This document shows positions 44,895 through 53,436 of a DNA stretch of 64,000 bases, in pieces; positions within the stretch are counted from its first letter, which is position 1, and each line of letters starts with the position of its first letter. The DNA comes from an uncultured Saprospirales bacterium. Lineage in GTDB: Bacteria > Bacteroidota > Bacteroidia > Chitinophagales > JADIYW01. The translations under genes were made by a program, and so were the position numbers. The notes beneath the pieces are model-generated. The model did not search any database. It saw nothing but the letters and a program-made list of their open reading frames with translations, and was not told the DNA's origin. Location of the stretch: positions 8,839 to 72,838 of the forward strand of contig CALLKF010000097.1 in the NCBI GenBank assembly GCA_938008535.1, read 5' to 3'.

Positions 44895-47099
44895 ATGAAA
44901 TATACTTTCATGATGTTGTTTTTTTCATTGCATCATATTTCAATTTTGCAAGCTCAAAATTCAACTCCAAAAATTACTATTAAAATAAAAGATGCCAAAA
45001 CTAAAGAGCCGTTAATTGGTGCAAATTTAGTTTGGAAAAACACTGCTATTGGTGCTGTTTCCAATGAACTTGGTGTTGCAGAAATTGAAATAATAGATTC
45101 GTTGCCACATCAATTAGATGTTAGCTATATCGGCTATCAATCAGATTCATTTTTGGTTGAAACAGCTATTTTTAAATTATGGTTTGAGTTAAATGCTACT
45201 AATGAATTAACTACTGTAAACGTAAATGCAAAACAATTAACAAATTATATTTCTTCAATAGATGCGATGAAAACGGAAAAAATTACAAACGGTGAGCTTA
45301 AAAAAGCAGCATGTTGCAATCTTTCCGAAGCATTCACCACCAACTCATCCATTGATGTAAATTACAGCGATGCCATAACTGGTGCAAAGGAAATTAAATT
45401 GCTTGGTTTAAGTGGTACATATATTCAAAATACTATAGAAAACCAACCGTTTTTGCGTGGCATTACTTCGTCATTTGGATTAGATAATATTCCAGCACCA
45501 TGGATAAAATCTATCTCTATTTCTAAAGGTACGCCAAGCGTTCGTGCTGGTTACGAAGGTATTTCTGGCTCAATGAATGTGGCTTTAAAAAACGTCGAAA
45601 ATGAAAAGCAAAAATTATTCTTTGATGTATTTGGAAGCTCTGATGCACGCATCGAAACCAACCTTATTATCAATCATAAAATAAAAGAAAAAATGGGAAC
45701 AACGTTGTTTTTCAACGGCGCATTTCGACCCATAAAAATGGACAATAATAAAGATGGTTTTTTAGATCAACCATTGCTTAAGCAATATAATTTTGTCAAT
45801 AGTTGGATGTTTGCAAAAGATAAAGTGGAAGGCAATTATTTTGTTAAAGTTTTAAGCGAAAATAGAATTGCCGGACAAGCAAATTCTGCACATGTTCATC
45901 ATATCGATTCGTTACCGTGGTATGCAATTAACATCAACAATAAACGTGTGGAAGCATTTGCAAAAACTGGCTTTTTAATCAATGATGAGTCTAGTATTGG
46001 AACGCAATTTTCTGGCTTTTGGCATCAGCAAAAATCAATTTATGGCAACAGAACGTACAATGCAACGCAAGGTAGTTTTACAGCTAATCTATTATATCAA
46101 ACGAACATAAAAAACGATAATAATACCTTTGTTGCTGGTGCAAGTTTTGTATATGATAATGTTCTTGAAAATTTAGATTCATTGCAATTGAACTATCAAT
46201 ATTTTGTTCCAGGATTTTTTTCCGAATATACGTTTAAATGGAAAGATAAAATTACATTAGTGGCTGGTCTTCGATTTGATTATCATACCAAAGCAAAATT
46301 CCAGGTAAATCCAAGAATTAATTTGCGCTATCAAGCAGCAAAAAACACTACACTTAGAGTTGCCGTTGGAAAAGGATTTCGCGTGCCATTTACCTTGAGC
46401 GAAAATCAACATTTATTAGCAAGCTCAAGAGTTTTGGTATTAGATGATTTGCCAACAAAAGAAGTTGCCTGGAATTATGGAATCAGTTTATTGCAAAAAT
46501 TTTCATTGAAAAACAGAGAAGGTAGTTTTAATGTAGATATTTTTAGAACTGACTTTGTACAACAACAACAAGTTGATATAGACAACACTGATGGCTTTGC
46601 GACATTATCATCATTGAATGGAAAATCAAATGCGACAAGTGTTTTAACAGAAATAAATTACGAAGTAGTAAGAGGTTTAGATGTGAAAATTGCATACAAA
46701 TGGGAATTATCTAAAACTACTTACCGAACGAATTATTTACAAAAACCATTAACCAATCAACACAAAGGTCTATTGGTTTTATCTTACAAAACACCTAAAC
46801 AAAACTGGCAATTTGATGTAAACATGAGTATCAATGGTAGAAAAAGATTGCCTAATAGTTTTGTTGGCGACGCAGGCAATCGATTCTCAAAAGTATATGT
46901 TTTATTGAATGCACAAGTTTCAAAAACATTTAAAAATGCTGAGATCTTTATTGGTGGCGAAAATTTGACTAACTTTAAACAACAAAATCCTATTATTGGA
47001 AGTGAGCAACCGTATGGTAAAACATTTGACACCAACCAAGTTTGGGCTCCAATTATGGGTGCTACTGTATACGGTGGCTTTAGAATTTTTATTAATTAA
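44895..47099 (+). CDS. TonB-dependent outer-membrane receptor with CC motif in the plug
   Basis: 734 residues. Signal peptide MKYTFMMLFFSLHHISILQAQ; a carboxypeptidase-regulatory-like domain (ITIKIKDAKTKEPLIGANLVWKN) at about 25-110; then the plug, with GELKKAACCNLSEAF placing C140-C141 where the peptide TonB receptors have an ordinary helix, and PAPWIKSISISKGTPSVRAGYEGISGSMNV. A 22-strand barrel follows, ending VYGGFRIFIN with a terminal aromatic-type strand. It would import a ligand through the outer membrane using TonB energy. The operon partners and the CC pair point to a copper or similar metal ligand. Confidence 0.9.
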   Translation: MKYTFMMLFFSLHHISILQAQNSTPKITIKIKDAKTKEPLIGANLVWKNTAIGAVSNELGVAEIEIIDSLPHQLDVSYIGYQSDSFLVETAIFKLWFELNATNELTTVNVNAKQLTNYISSIDAMKTEKITNGELKKAACCNLSEAFTTNSSIDVNYSDAITGAKEIKLLGLSGTYIQNTIENQPFLRGITSSFGLDNIPAPWIKSISISKGTPSVRAGYEGISGSMNVALKNVENEKQKLFFDVFGSSDARIETNLIINHKIKEKMGTTLFFNGAFRPIKMDNNKDGFLDQPLLKQYNFVNSWMFAKDKVEGNYFVKVLSENRIAGQANSAHVHHIDSLPWYAININNKRVEAFAKTGFLINDESSIGTQFSGFWHQQKSIYGNRTYNATQGSFTANLLYQTNIKNDNNTFVAGASFVYDNVLENLDSLQLNYQYFVPGFFSEYTFKWKDKITLVAGLRFDYHTKAKFQVNPRINLRYQAAKNTTLRVAVGKGFRVPFTLSENQHLLASSRVLVLDDLPTKEVAWNYGISLLQKFSLKNREGSFNVDIFRTDFVQQQQVDIDNTDGFATLSSLNGKSNATSVLTEINYEVVRGLDVKIAYKWELSKTTYRTNYLQKPLTNQHKGLLVLSYKTPKQNWQFDVNMSINGRKRLPNSFVGDAGNRFSKVYVLLNAQVSKTFKNAEIFIGGENLTNFKQQNPIIGSEQPYGKTFDTNQVWAPIMGATVYGGFRIFIN

Positions 47100-47120
47100 A
47101 CAATTAAAAACAAAAATAAA

Positions 47121-47432
47121 ATGAACAAAACAAAATCAATCGTAGCCATCATTATGGTAATGATCGTTACACTAATCGGATTTACAGCATGTAAAAGCAA
47201 ATGTGAAAAAGATGGCAAATGCGAAAAAGCAAGTTGCTGTAAAGACACACCTTGTTGTGACAAATGCAACAAAGATTGCACTTCTGAAAACAAATGCTGT
47301 GATAAATGCAAAGTAGGAGAAGAAAAAGCATGTTGCAAAAAAGATAGCACTGCTTGTGGAAAAGATTCTGCTACTTGTGCTAAAACTGAAAAAGATGAAT
47401 GTTGTAAAAAAGATTCGACAAAAAAGGAATAA
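47121..47432 (+). CDS. Cysteine-rich, metallothionein-like lipoprotein
   Basis: 103 residues. The signal ends LIGFTAC with acylated C24. The mature 80 residues contain 18 cysteines including C24, with five CC pairs (SCC, PCC, KCC, ACC, ECC) and many CxxC-type spacings, on a Lys/Asp/Glu background. No fold is recognised; the composition suggests a small flexible metal-binding or storage protein anchored to the membrane. It starts 21 bases after the receptor stop, so it is in the operon. A start at the ATG of MNKTKS is clear. No homologous family name comes to mind, and it may be poorly described. Confidence 0.8.
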   Translation: MNKTKSIVAIIMVMIVTLIGFTACKSKCEKDGKCEKASCCKDTPCCDKCNKDCTSENKCCDKCKVGEEKACCKKDSTACGKDSATCAKTEKDECCKKDSTKKE

Positions 47433-47459
47433 ATTTATTAATTCAAATTATTAAATAAA

Positions 47460-47792
47460 ATGAAAAAGATAAAATTAATTCTAGTAACTACGATTACATT
47501 ATTTGCAGTTACTTCTTTTGCAGCTAACAAAAAAACTGCTGCCATTTTGGTAAATGGCAATTGTGACATGTGCAAATCACGTATAGAAACAGCCAGTAAA
47601 AAAGCTGGTGCAAACACTGCATTTTGGAATGAAAAATCACATCAATTAAAACTAGAGTTTGATGCCGATAAAACATCACTCGTTAAAATTGAAGAAAGCA
47701 TTTTAAAAGCTGGTTATGATACAGAAAAATTAAAAGCAACCGATAAAGCATATAAATCATTGCCAACTTGTTGCCAATACGAAAGAGAATAA
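47460..47792 (+). CDS. Secreted HMA-domain metal-binding protein
   Basis: 110 residues. Signal peptide MKKIKLILVTTITLFAVTSFAA, then a heavy-metal-associated domain: AILVNGNCDMCKSRIETASKKA with C35-x-x-C38, and the second half KTSLVKIEESILKAGYDTEKL. This ferredoxin-like fold binds Cu(I) or a similar ion between two cysteines. A C-terminal CC (104-105) adds possible ligands. Its signal peptide places it in the periplasm, where it could carry metal between the receptor and other partners. It is the last operon gene, 27 bases after the lipoprotein gene and before a terminator. Confidence 0.88.
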   Translation: MKKIKLILVTTITLFAVTSFAANKKTAAILVNGNCDMCKSRIETASKKAGANTAFWNEKSHQLKLEFDADKTSLVKIEESILKAGYDTEKLKATDKAYKSLPTCCQYERE

Positions 47793-47816
47793 AATTAAAA
47801 CTGTAATATTTCTAAG

Positions 47817-47850
47817 AACCATCCTACTAATTAGGATGGTTTTTTATTTT
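47817..47850 (+). terminator. Terminator of the metal-handling operon
   Basis: AACCATCCTA and TAGGATGGTT form a 10-bp stem around CTAAT, followed by TTTTTATTTTT. It separates the operon from the leader and metalloprotease gene. Confidence 0.9.
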
Positions 47851-47896
47851 TAATAAAACCAATAAAATTGGTATTTTTGTCAACTAAATTAAAATA

Positions 47897-47956
47897 ATGA
47901 AATATCCATGAGCGTTTGCACACCAAAAGCAAATGTTTATCTGGATATTGCATGTG
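47897..47956 (+). promoter_or_regulatory. 60-nt stem-loop leader, copy A (metalloprotease gene)
   Basis: ATGAAATATCCATGAGCG opens and TGGATATTGCATGTG closes. The outer arms pair over 11 of 12 bases; inside, CGTTTGC pairs with GCAAATG (one G-U). A TATTTTTG -7 element (47872-47879) ends 17 nt before it, and the start codon is 28 nt after it. Confidence 0.6.
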
Positions 47957-47984
47957 CGTCTATAAAAACAATAAAAAAAAACAC

Positions 47985-50606
47985 ATGAAATTCTTCAAAA
48001 ATGTTATCATCTTAGTAATTGCTTTATCGTTTATATGCTTGAACATTTATGCAAAAAAAGATAAAAAAAAGAAAGATATAGATACATCTACAACTTTAAT
48101 TGATACGACAAAAACCGTAGCAAAAGATTCTATCAAAAAAGAAGGAAAACCGCAATTTAAAACAATAAAAGAAGTAACAGAAAAATGTAAAAAAACGGCT
48201 GGACTTTTTCCTATTTACCAAGATACTACCACTGGAAAAACGTATATCGAAATCAGTGAAGATAAATTTGGCAACGAGTTTATTTATTTTGCAACTGTAA
48301 TAGATGGTATCATCGATGCTGGTTTTGCGCGTGGTGGTTACAAAGATAATTCTGTTTTTAAAATTGAAAAATATTTTGATAGAATTGATTTCAAACTACA
48401 AAACACTAATTTTTATTTTGATAAAAATACTGAACTTTCAAAAGCAGAAAGTGCCAACATCAATCAACCGTTATTTTATTCGGAAAAAATTGCCGCATCT
48501 TCAGTAGATAATACAACCAAAAAAAGAAGTTATTTAATTGATGCTGATAATCTTTTTTTAGCTGAACAATTTACACAAGTAAAACCAACTAGAATGCCAA
48601 CTGACAAGCCAGATGCATTTTCGCTTGGTGCATTGAATACGAAGAAATCAAAATACTTAGCCATCAAAAATTTTCCAAACAACACTGATATTGCTGTAGA
48701 ATATATTTACGAAAATCCGTCGCCAATAAATGGTGGTACAGATGAAGTAACTGATGCGCGTTTTGTTTCGGTAAAAATGCAACACAGCATGATTGAAATG
48801 CCAAAAAATAATTTCAAACCACGTGCTGATGATCCACGTGTTGGATATTTTATTGAAAAAATAACCGAACAAACTTCTAGTTCATCCACGCCTTGGAAAG
48901 ATTTAATTCACAAATGGAATTTAGAAAAACAAGACTCAACAGCGAAACTTTCTTATCCAAAAAAACCAGTTGTTTGGTGGATTGAAAAAACAACACCAAA
49001 AGAATTTCGACCAATAATAAAAGCTGCTGTTTTATCATGGAATAAAGCATTTGAACAAGCTGGTTTTAAAGGTGCTGTAGAATGTTATGAGCAAGCTGAT
49101 ACTTCAACTTGGGAAGCCGAAGACATACGCTACAATGTGTTGCGTTGGGTAGCTTCACCGAGACCGCCTTATGGTGGTTACGGACCAACCTTTGTAAATC
49201 CGCGCACTGGCGAAATTTTAGGAGCAGATATTATGCTGGAATTTGTGTATTTAACCAATAGAATTAATTTAGAAAAATTGTATGATATTGCTGCATTAGA
49301 TAATTATTCATCATCACCTAAATTGAATTATACAAATTGCGAATTTGGCGAAACTATGCACGAAAATATTTTATCTGGTATGCAGTTTTTAAGTGCATTT
49401 AGTTTTAATGATTTAGATAAAGATGAATTCATGAAACAAGCACTCACGAATTTAGTGATGCATGAAGTTGGACATACTTTTGGGTTGAATCACAATTTTA
49501 TTGCATCACAAATGAATACCAAAGAGCAAATGCAAGACAAAGAATATTGTAAAAAAAATGGTTTAACTGCATCTGTTATGGATTATACGATTGCCAATAT
49601 TTCACCAGATAAAAATAAACAAGGTCTGTTTTTTGACGATCAACCTGGTGTGTATGATAGATGGGCAATTCAGTTTGGTTATATGCACGAAGAAAATGAT
49701 GTAAAACTTGAAGAAGCAATTAAAAAAACAATTGCACTTTCATCCAATCCAAACTACCGGTTTTTTAACGACGCTGATGATATGCGCTCTGCAGGAAAAG
49801 GTATTGATCCACGTGCAAATTTATTTGATATGAGTAGCGACGCCATTGGTTATGCGTTAGATAATATACAAATGGTAAATGATGCATTGCCAAAACTATT
49901 AACAAAATATAGTGTTCCAGCGCAATCGTATAATGAATTGAGAAATGCCTATTTAATTTTATCTGGAAATTATGCACGTAGTTTAACTACCATTACGCGA
50001 TATTTAGGTGGTGTATATGTAAACAGAACTATGGTTGGACAAGATACCACAAAACCATTTACACCAGTTTCATTAGCAGAACAAAAACGTGCGATTGCAG
50101 CATTAAATAAATTTGCATTTTCTAAAGATGCTTTCAAAGTGCCTGAAAATATTTATGCGTATTTGCAAATGCAGCGACGTGGTTTTGATATGCGAAGAGA
50201 AACGGAAGATCCAAAAATTCACGATAGAATTTTGAATATTCAAAAAACTGTTTTTGACCAAATTTTAAATCCATTGGTTTTGCAACGTGTTTCAGATTCT
50301 AAATTTTATGGAAACAAATACACTTTAAATTCAGTCTTAGCAGACATTACAGATGGTGTTTTTGCTGAAGACTTGAGTGGTGCTGTTACTAGTATTCGTC
50401 AAAATTTACAAGAAGAATATGTGAACCGATTATTGAACATTGTTGATACAAAATCATCGTATGCACACATCACAAAATCTGCTGTTTTTGGTGAAGTCAC
50501 CAAAATTTTGAGTATGATGAAAAGCAGCAATAGTGCTGATATTTCTACACAATCACATCGCAAACATTTGGTGTATTTAATAAATAAGAGTTTAGAGTTA
50601 AAATAA
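47985..50606 (+). CDS. Secreted zinc metalloprotease (DUF5117/DUF4953 family)
   Basis: 873 residues from ATG 47985; upstream in-frame codons to 47916 lie in the leader element and are not used. Signal peptide MKFFKNVIILVIALSFICLNIYA. The DUF5118/5117-like N-terminus includes FPIYQDTTTGKTYIEI. The metzincin-type zinc site is HEVGHTFGLNHN (HExxHxxGxxH), and VMDYTIANISPD carries the downstream Met-turn-like motif. The C-terminal part is DUF4953-like. It would cleave proteins in the periplasm or outside; substrate unknown. The leader copy A precedes it and a strong terminator follows. Confidence 0.93.
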   Translation: MKFFKNVIILVIALSFICLNIYAKKDKKKKDIDTSTTLIDTTKTVAKDSIKKEGKPQFKTIKEVTEKCKKTAGLFPIYQDTTTGKTYIEISEDKFGNEFIYFATVIDGIIDAGFARGGYKDNSVFKIEKYFDRIDFKLQNTNFYFDKNTELSKAESANINQPLFYSEKIAASSVDNTTKKRSYLIDADNLFLAEQFTQVKPTRMPTDKPDAFSLGALNTKKSKYLAIKNFPNNTDIAVEYIYENPSPINGGTDEVTDARFVSVKMQHSMIEMPKNNFKPRADDPRVGYFIEKITEQTSSSSTPWKDLIHKWNLEKQDSTAKLSYPKKPVVWWIEKTTPKEFRPIIKAAVLSWNKAFEQAGFKGAVECYEQADTSTWEAEDIRYNVLRWVASPRPPYGGYGPTFVNPRTGEILGADIMLEFVYLTNRINLEKLYDIAALDNYSSSPKLNYTNCEFGETMHENILSGMQFLSAFSFNDLDKDEFMKQALTNLVMHEVGHTFGLNHNFIASQMNTKEQMQDKEYCKKNGLTASVMDYTIANISPDKNKQGLFFDDQPGVYDRWAIQFGYMHEENDVKLEEAIKKTIALSSNPNYRFFNDADDMRSAGKGIDPRANLFDMSSDAIGYALDNIQMVNDALPKLLTKYSVPAQSYNELRNAYLILSGNYARSLTTITRYLGGVYVNRTMVGQDTTKPFTPVSLAEQKRAIAALNKFAFSKDAFKVPENIYAYLQMQRRGFDMRRETEDPKIHDRILNIQKTVFDQILNPLVLQRVSDSKFYGNKYTLNSVLADITDGVFAEDLSGAVTSIRQNLQEEYVNRLLNIVDTKSSYAHITKSAVFGEVTKILSMMKSSNSADISTQSHRKHLVYLINKSLELK

Positions 50607-50623
50607 AAAAAGAATTAAAAAAC

Positions 50624-50656
50624 AAAATGCCTGTCAAAGTTGACAGGCATTTTTAT
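50624..50656. terminator. Bidirectional terminator between the metalloprotease and frr genes
   Basis: AAAATGCCTGTCAA and TTGACAGGCATTTT pair as a perfect 14-bp stem around AG; T-runs on either strand follow. It lies between two convergent stops. Confidence 0.9.
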
Positions 50657-50671
50657 TTAAACTGAATTATT

Positions 50672-51235
50672 TTATATCGTCATAATTTCTTCTTCTTTTA
50701 CCACTAACATTTTATCAACTTTTGCATTGTATTCATTGGTAAGTGATTGAATTTTTTCTTCGCTATCTTTTCCAATATCTTCACTTAACCCATTTTTCAC
50801 CAAATCTTTAATCATTTCGTTACCATCTTTGCGTGCGTTGCGCACAACAATTTTTGTTTGTTCACCATGATTTTTTGATTGTTTTACCAATTCTCTACGA
50901 CGTTCTTCGGTCATTGGTGGAACAGTTAAGCGAATATTTTCACCATCATTTTGTGGTGTAATTCCAATATTACTCTGGAAAATGGCGCGCTCTACATCAG
51001 CAATCATTTTGCGTTCAAACGGCACAATTACCAAAGTTCTAGCGTCTAATAATTTTACACTTGCAACTTGAATTATTGGTGTTGGTGAACCATAATATTC
51101 GACAGTGATGCCACTCACCATATCTGGACTAGCTTTGCCTGCGCGCACTTTGTGCAATTCTTCTTCTAAATGTTTTAATGCTTTAAACATCGCATCTTTG
51201 GTTTCATCCAAAACCATCTGTACTTCTTCTTCCAT
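50672..51235 (-). CDS. frr: Ribosome recycling factor
   Basis: 187 residues. KALKHLEEELHKVRAGKASPDMV is the conserved helix start, VEYYGSPTPI and ASVKLLDARTLVIVPFE follow, and LTVPPMTEERRRELVKQSKNHGEQTKIVVRNARKDG is the conserved core of domain I. It splits the post-termination ribosome with EF-G. A TATATTTG -7 element (51256-51263) lies 20 bases upstream, so frr probably has its own start besides readthrough from pyrH. Confidence 0.97.
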   Translation of the reverse strand: MEEEVQMVLDETKDAMFKALKHLEEELHKVRAGKASPDMVSGITVEYYGSPTPIIQVASVKLLDARTLVIVPFERKMIADVERAIFQSNIGITPQNDGENIRLTVPPMTEERRRELVKQSKNHGEQTKIVVRNARKDGNEMIKDLVKNGLSEDIGKDSEEKIQSLTNEYNAKVDKMLVVKEEEIMTI

Positions 51236-51367
51236 TGTATAGAAATTTATTGAGGCAAATATAAAAAGAATTTGCTTGTTGTTACACTAAAATTAAATGT
51301 ATAAGATATGGATTAAAATGATTTTAACATCAGTATTAAAAATTTCAATCTGACTTTTAATTTACGA

Positions 51368-52078
51368 TCAACTTACCAAAGTTCCAATTTTTTCGCCTTG
51401 TAGAATGCGTAAGATATTTCCACGTTGTTTAATATTAAAAACAATAATTGGCATTTTATTTTCTTTACACAAAGCAAAAGCAGTTTGATCCATGATGCGT
51501 AAATTTTTCATCATCACCTCTTCAAACGAAATAGCATCAAATTTTGTTGCATTCGCATCTTTTTTTGGATCAGCCGTATAAATTCCATCAACGCTGGTTC
51601 CTTTTAAAATCACATCTACTTCTAATTCATTTGCACGCAACGCAGCAGCTGTATCTGTAGTAAAATAAGGATTTCCAGTGCCTGCAGCCATAATAATACA
51701 ACGTCCTTTTTCCAAATGGCGCATGGCTTTTCTGCGTATGTATTGCTCACAAACTTGCGAAATATTTAATGCCGACATCAAACGCGTATATACACCTTTT
51801 GATTCTAAAGCTCCTTGCAACGCCATACCGTTTATCACAGTGGCAAGCATACCCATGTAATCACCTTGCGCGCGTTCTATGCCAATGTTTCCTGCTTGTA
51901 AGCCACGGAAAATATTTCCACCACCAACTACAATTCCAACTTCGTAACCTGCGTTTACCACTTCTTTAATTTCATCTGCAAAAATAGAAAGTGTTTCTGA
52001 TTGGATGCCAAATTGTTGATCACCCATAAGTGCCTCACCGCTTAGTTTTAATAAAATTCGCTTGATTGGTTTTTCCAT
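51368..52078 (-). CDS. pyrH: UMP kinase
   Basis: 236 residues. KRILLKLSGEALMGDQQFGI is the conserved N-terminal ATP-binding stretch; GIVVGGGNIFRGLQ, RAQGDYMGMLATVINGMALQ and AAGTGNPYFTTDTAAALRANEL are diagnostic of bacterial PyrH. It phosphorylates UMP to UDP for RNA and sugar-nucleotide synthesis. It follows the small lipoprotein gene by 46 bases and precedes frr by 132, keeping the common pyrH-frr order. Confidence 0.97.
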   Translation of the reverse strand: MEKPIKRILLKLSGEALMGDQQFGIQSETLSIFADEIKEVVNAGYEVGIVVGGGNIFRGLQAGNIGIERAQGDYMGMLATVINGMALQGALESKGVYTRLMSALNISQVCEQYIRRKAMRHLEKGRCIIMAAGTGNPYFTTDTAAALRANELEVDVILKGTSVDGIYTADPKKDANATKFDAISFEEVMMKNLRIMDQTAFALCKENKMPIIVFNIKQRGNILRILQGEKIGTLVS

Positions 52079-52124
52079 GTTTGGTGTATATTATTGGTTA
52101 TATGTTATTAGTTATCTGTGATAT

Positions 52125-52388
52125 TTATTTACAAACTTTGTTCAAAACACCTGTTACTACGCTATCTGCATTCTTAAATTCGTAGCCATCAAATGTTTTC
52201 ATTGCATCGCACCAACTTACTGTTGGATAATAGGTATTAAAGGTTTCTTTCGTAAGTTTAAGCGTATTATTTCCTCTAGCATCTACTACGTAAAATGTAC
52301 AGTTTTCACAATCTGTTTTTTTACAAGAAAAAACAAAAATTATGCTGATGGCAATAATAGCATAAAAAAATAATTTGGCTTTCATCAT
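52125..52388 (-). CDS. Small cysteine-containing lipoprotein within the translation cluster
   Basis: 87 residues from ATG 52388 (an alternative ATG is at 52385, and an upstream TTG at 52409 is unlikely). The signal ends IIFVFSCKKTDCENC, a lipobox followed by a CxxC pair. The mature part has two further Cys residues, one in PTVSWCDAMKTFDGYEF and one near the end (NKVCK). No family is recognised. It lies between tsf and pyrH, after the tsf terminator, where the usual Bacteroidota order has no extra gene. Confidence 0.65.
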   Translation of the reverse strand: MMKAKLFFYAIIAISIIFVFSCKKTDCENCTFYVVDARGNNTLKLTKETFNTYYPTVSWCDAMKTFDGYEFKNADSVVTGVLNKVCK

Positions 52389-52413
52389 TTTTTTTATAAA
52401 TATAAACAAAAAA

Positions 52414-52438
52414 AAAGAGAGATTAAAAATCTCTCTTT
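52414..52438 (-). terminator. Terminator-like hairpin after tsf
   Basis: AAAGAGAGATT and AATCTCTCTTT pair over 11 bp around AAA, 9 bases beyond the tsf stop, with a T-run following on the minus strand. Confidence 0.75.
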
Positions 52439-52446
52439 GTAAAATA

Positions 52447-53286
52447 TTACGATAAAGTCACTCGCTTGAATGACACAACGGTCAAATCTTTATCGGCAGT
52501 TTTTAAATATTGTTCTACCGTTTTGCCACCATCTTTTACGAATGGTTGTGGCAATAATGTATTTTCTTTCAACATTGTATTTACTGCACCTTCAGAAATT
52601 TTGTCTAACATATTTTCTGGTTTTCCAGCAGCGATTGCTTTCTCACGAGCAATTTCTTTTTCTCGTGCTTTCATTTCGTCAGAAACACCTGAAGCATCAA
52701 CAGCTACCGGATTCATTGCAGCAATTTGCATGGCAACATCTTTTCCAACAGTTGCTTTTTCTTCATTTAATGCTTGGTTTAATTGCACTAAAACACCCAT
52801 TCTGTAACCCATATGAATGTAAGCAACAACGCCTTCACCTTCAACCACTTCGTATTTTTTTACTTCGATTTTTTCGCCGATTTTAGCTACTGTATCTAAT
52901 AATTTATCTTTTATTGGAGCACCATCTAAAGATGCATTTAATAAATCTTCTAACGTTCTGATTCTACCAGCTAAAGCAACGTCTGCAATAGATTTTGCTA
53001 AGTTGATGAAGTCTTCATTTTTTGCAACGAAATCTGTTTCTGAGCTTAAGTTTACAGCGCAGCCAAACTTTCCATCTTCAGATGTAAGTGCAATTACCAC
53101 GCCTTCATTTGCTTCTCTGTCTGCACGGTTAGCAGCGATTTTTGCGCCTTTTTTTCTTAAATAATCGATTGCAGCTTCGAAATCACCGTTTGTTTCTACT
53201 AATGCTTTTTTGCAGTCCATGATGCCTGCGCCAGTTTCTTGTCTAAGTTTATTTACATCTGATGCACTTATTGTTACAGTTGACAT
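52447..53286 (-). CDS. tsf: Elongation factor Ts
   Basis: 279 residues. VNKLRQETGAGIMDCKKALVETNGDFEAAIDYLRKKG is the diagnostic N-terminal UBA-like domain with the EF-Tu contact TDFVAKNEDFI. The rest is the usual dimerisation core, shortened as in other Bacteroidota EF-Ts. It exchanges GDP on EF-Tu. It follows rpsB, as in most bacteria, with a 150-base spacer that carries an imperfect hairpin. Confidence 0.97.
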   Translation of the reverse strand: MSTVTISASDVNKLRQETGAGIMDCKKALVETNGDFEAAIDYLRKKGAKIAANRADREANEGVVIALTSEDGKFGCAVNLSSETDFVAKNEDFINLAKSIADVALAGRIRTLEDLLNASLDGAPIKDKLLDTVAKIGEKIEVKKYEVVEGEGVVAYIHMGYRMGVLVQLNQALNEEKATVGKDVAMQIAAMNPVAVDASGVSDEMKAREKEIAREKAIAAGKPENMLDKISEGAVNTMLKENTLLPQPFVKDGGKTVEQYLKTADKDLTVVSFKRVTLS

Positions 53287-53378
53287 ATTAATTTAATTTG
53301 AAAATTTGAAATAATTTTTATTCTCGAAGTCCATTTTAAACATTATATAGATATGAGTAAAATGAGTTAATTTGAAAT

Positions 53379-53421
53379 GAAAAAAGTAATAAATTTTTAC
53401 TTATTACTTACTACTTTTTTC
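53379..53421 (-). terminator. Imperfect hairpin between rpsB and tsf
   Basis: GAAAAAAGTAATAAAT pairs with ATTACTTACTACTTTTTTC with two mismatches, just after the rpsB stop. It may weaken readthrough into tsf or serve as a processing site; the A/T content makes this uncertain. Confidence 0.4.
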
Positions 53422-53436
53422 TTTTTTCATCTTGAA

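Noticed and set aside
47916..47984. Upstream TTG start for the metalloprotease
   Set aside because: The added residues are translated from the stem-loop leader and would hide a good signal peptide that starts at ATG 47985.
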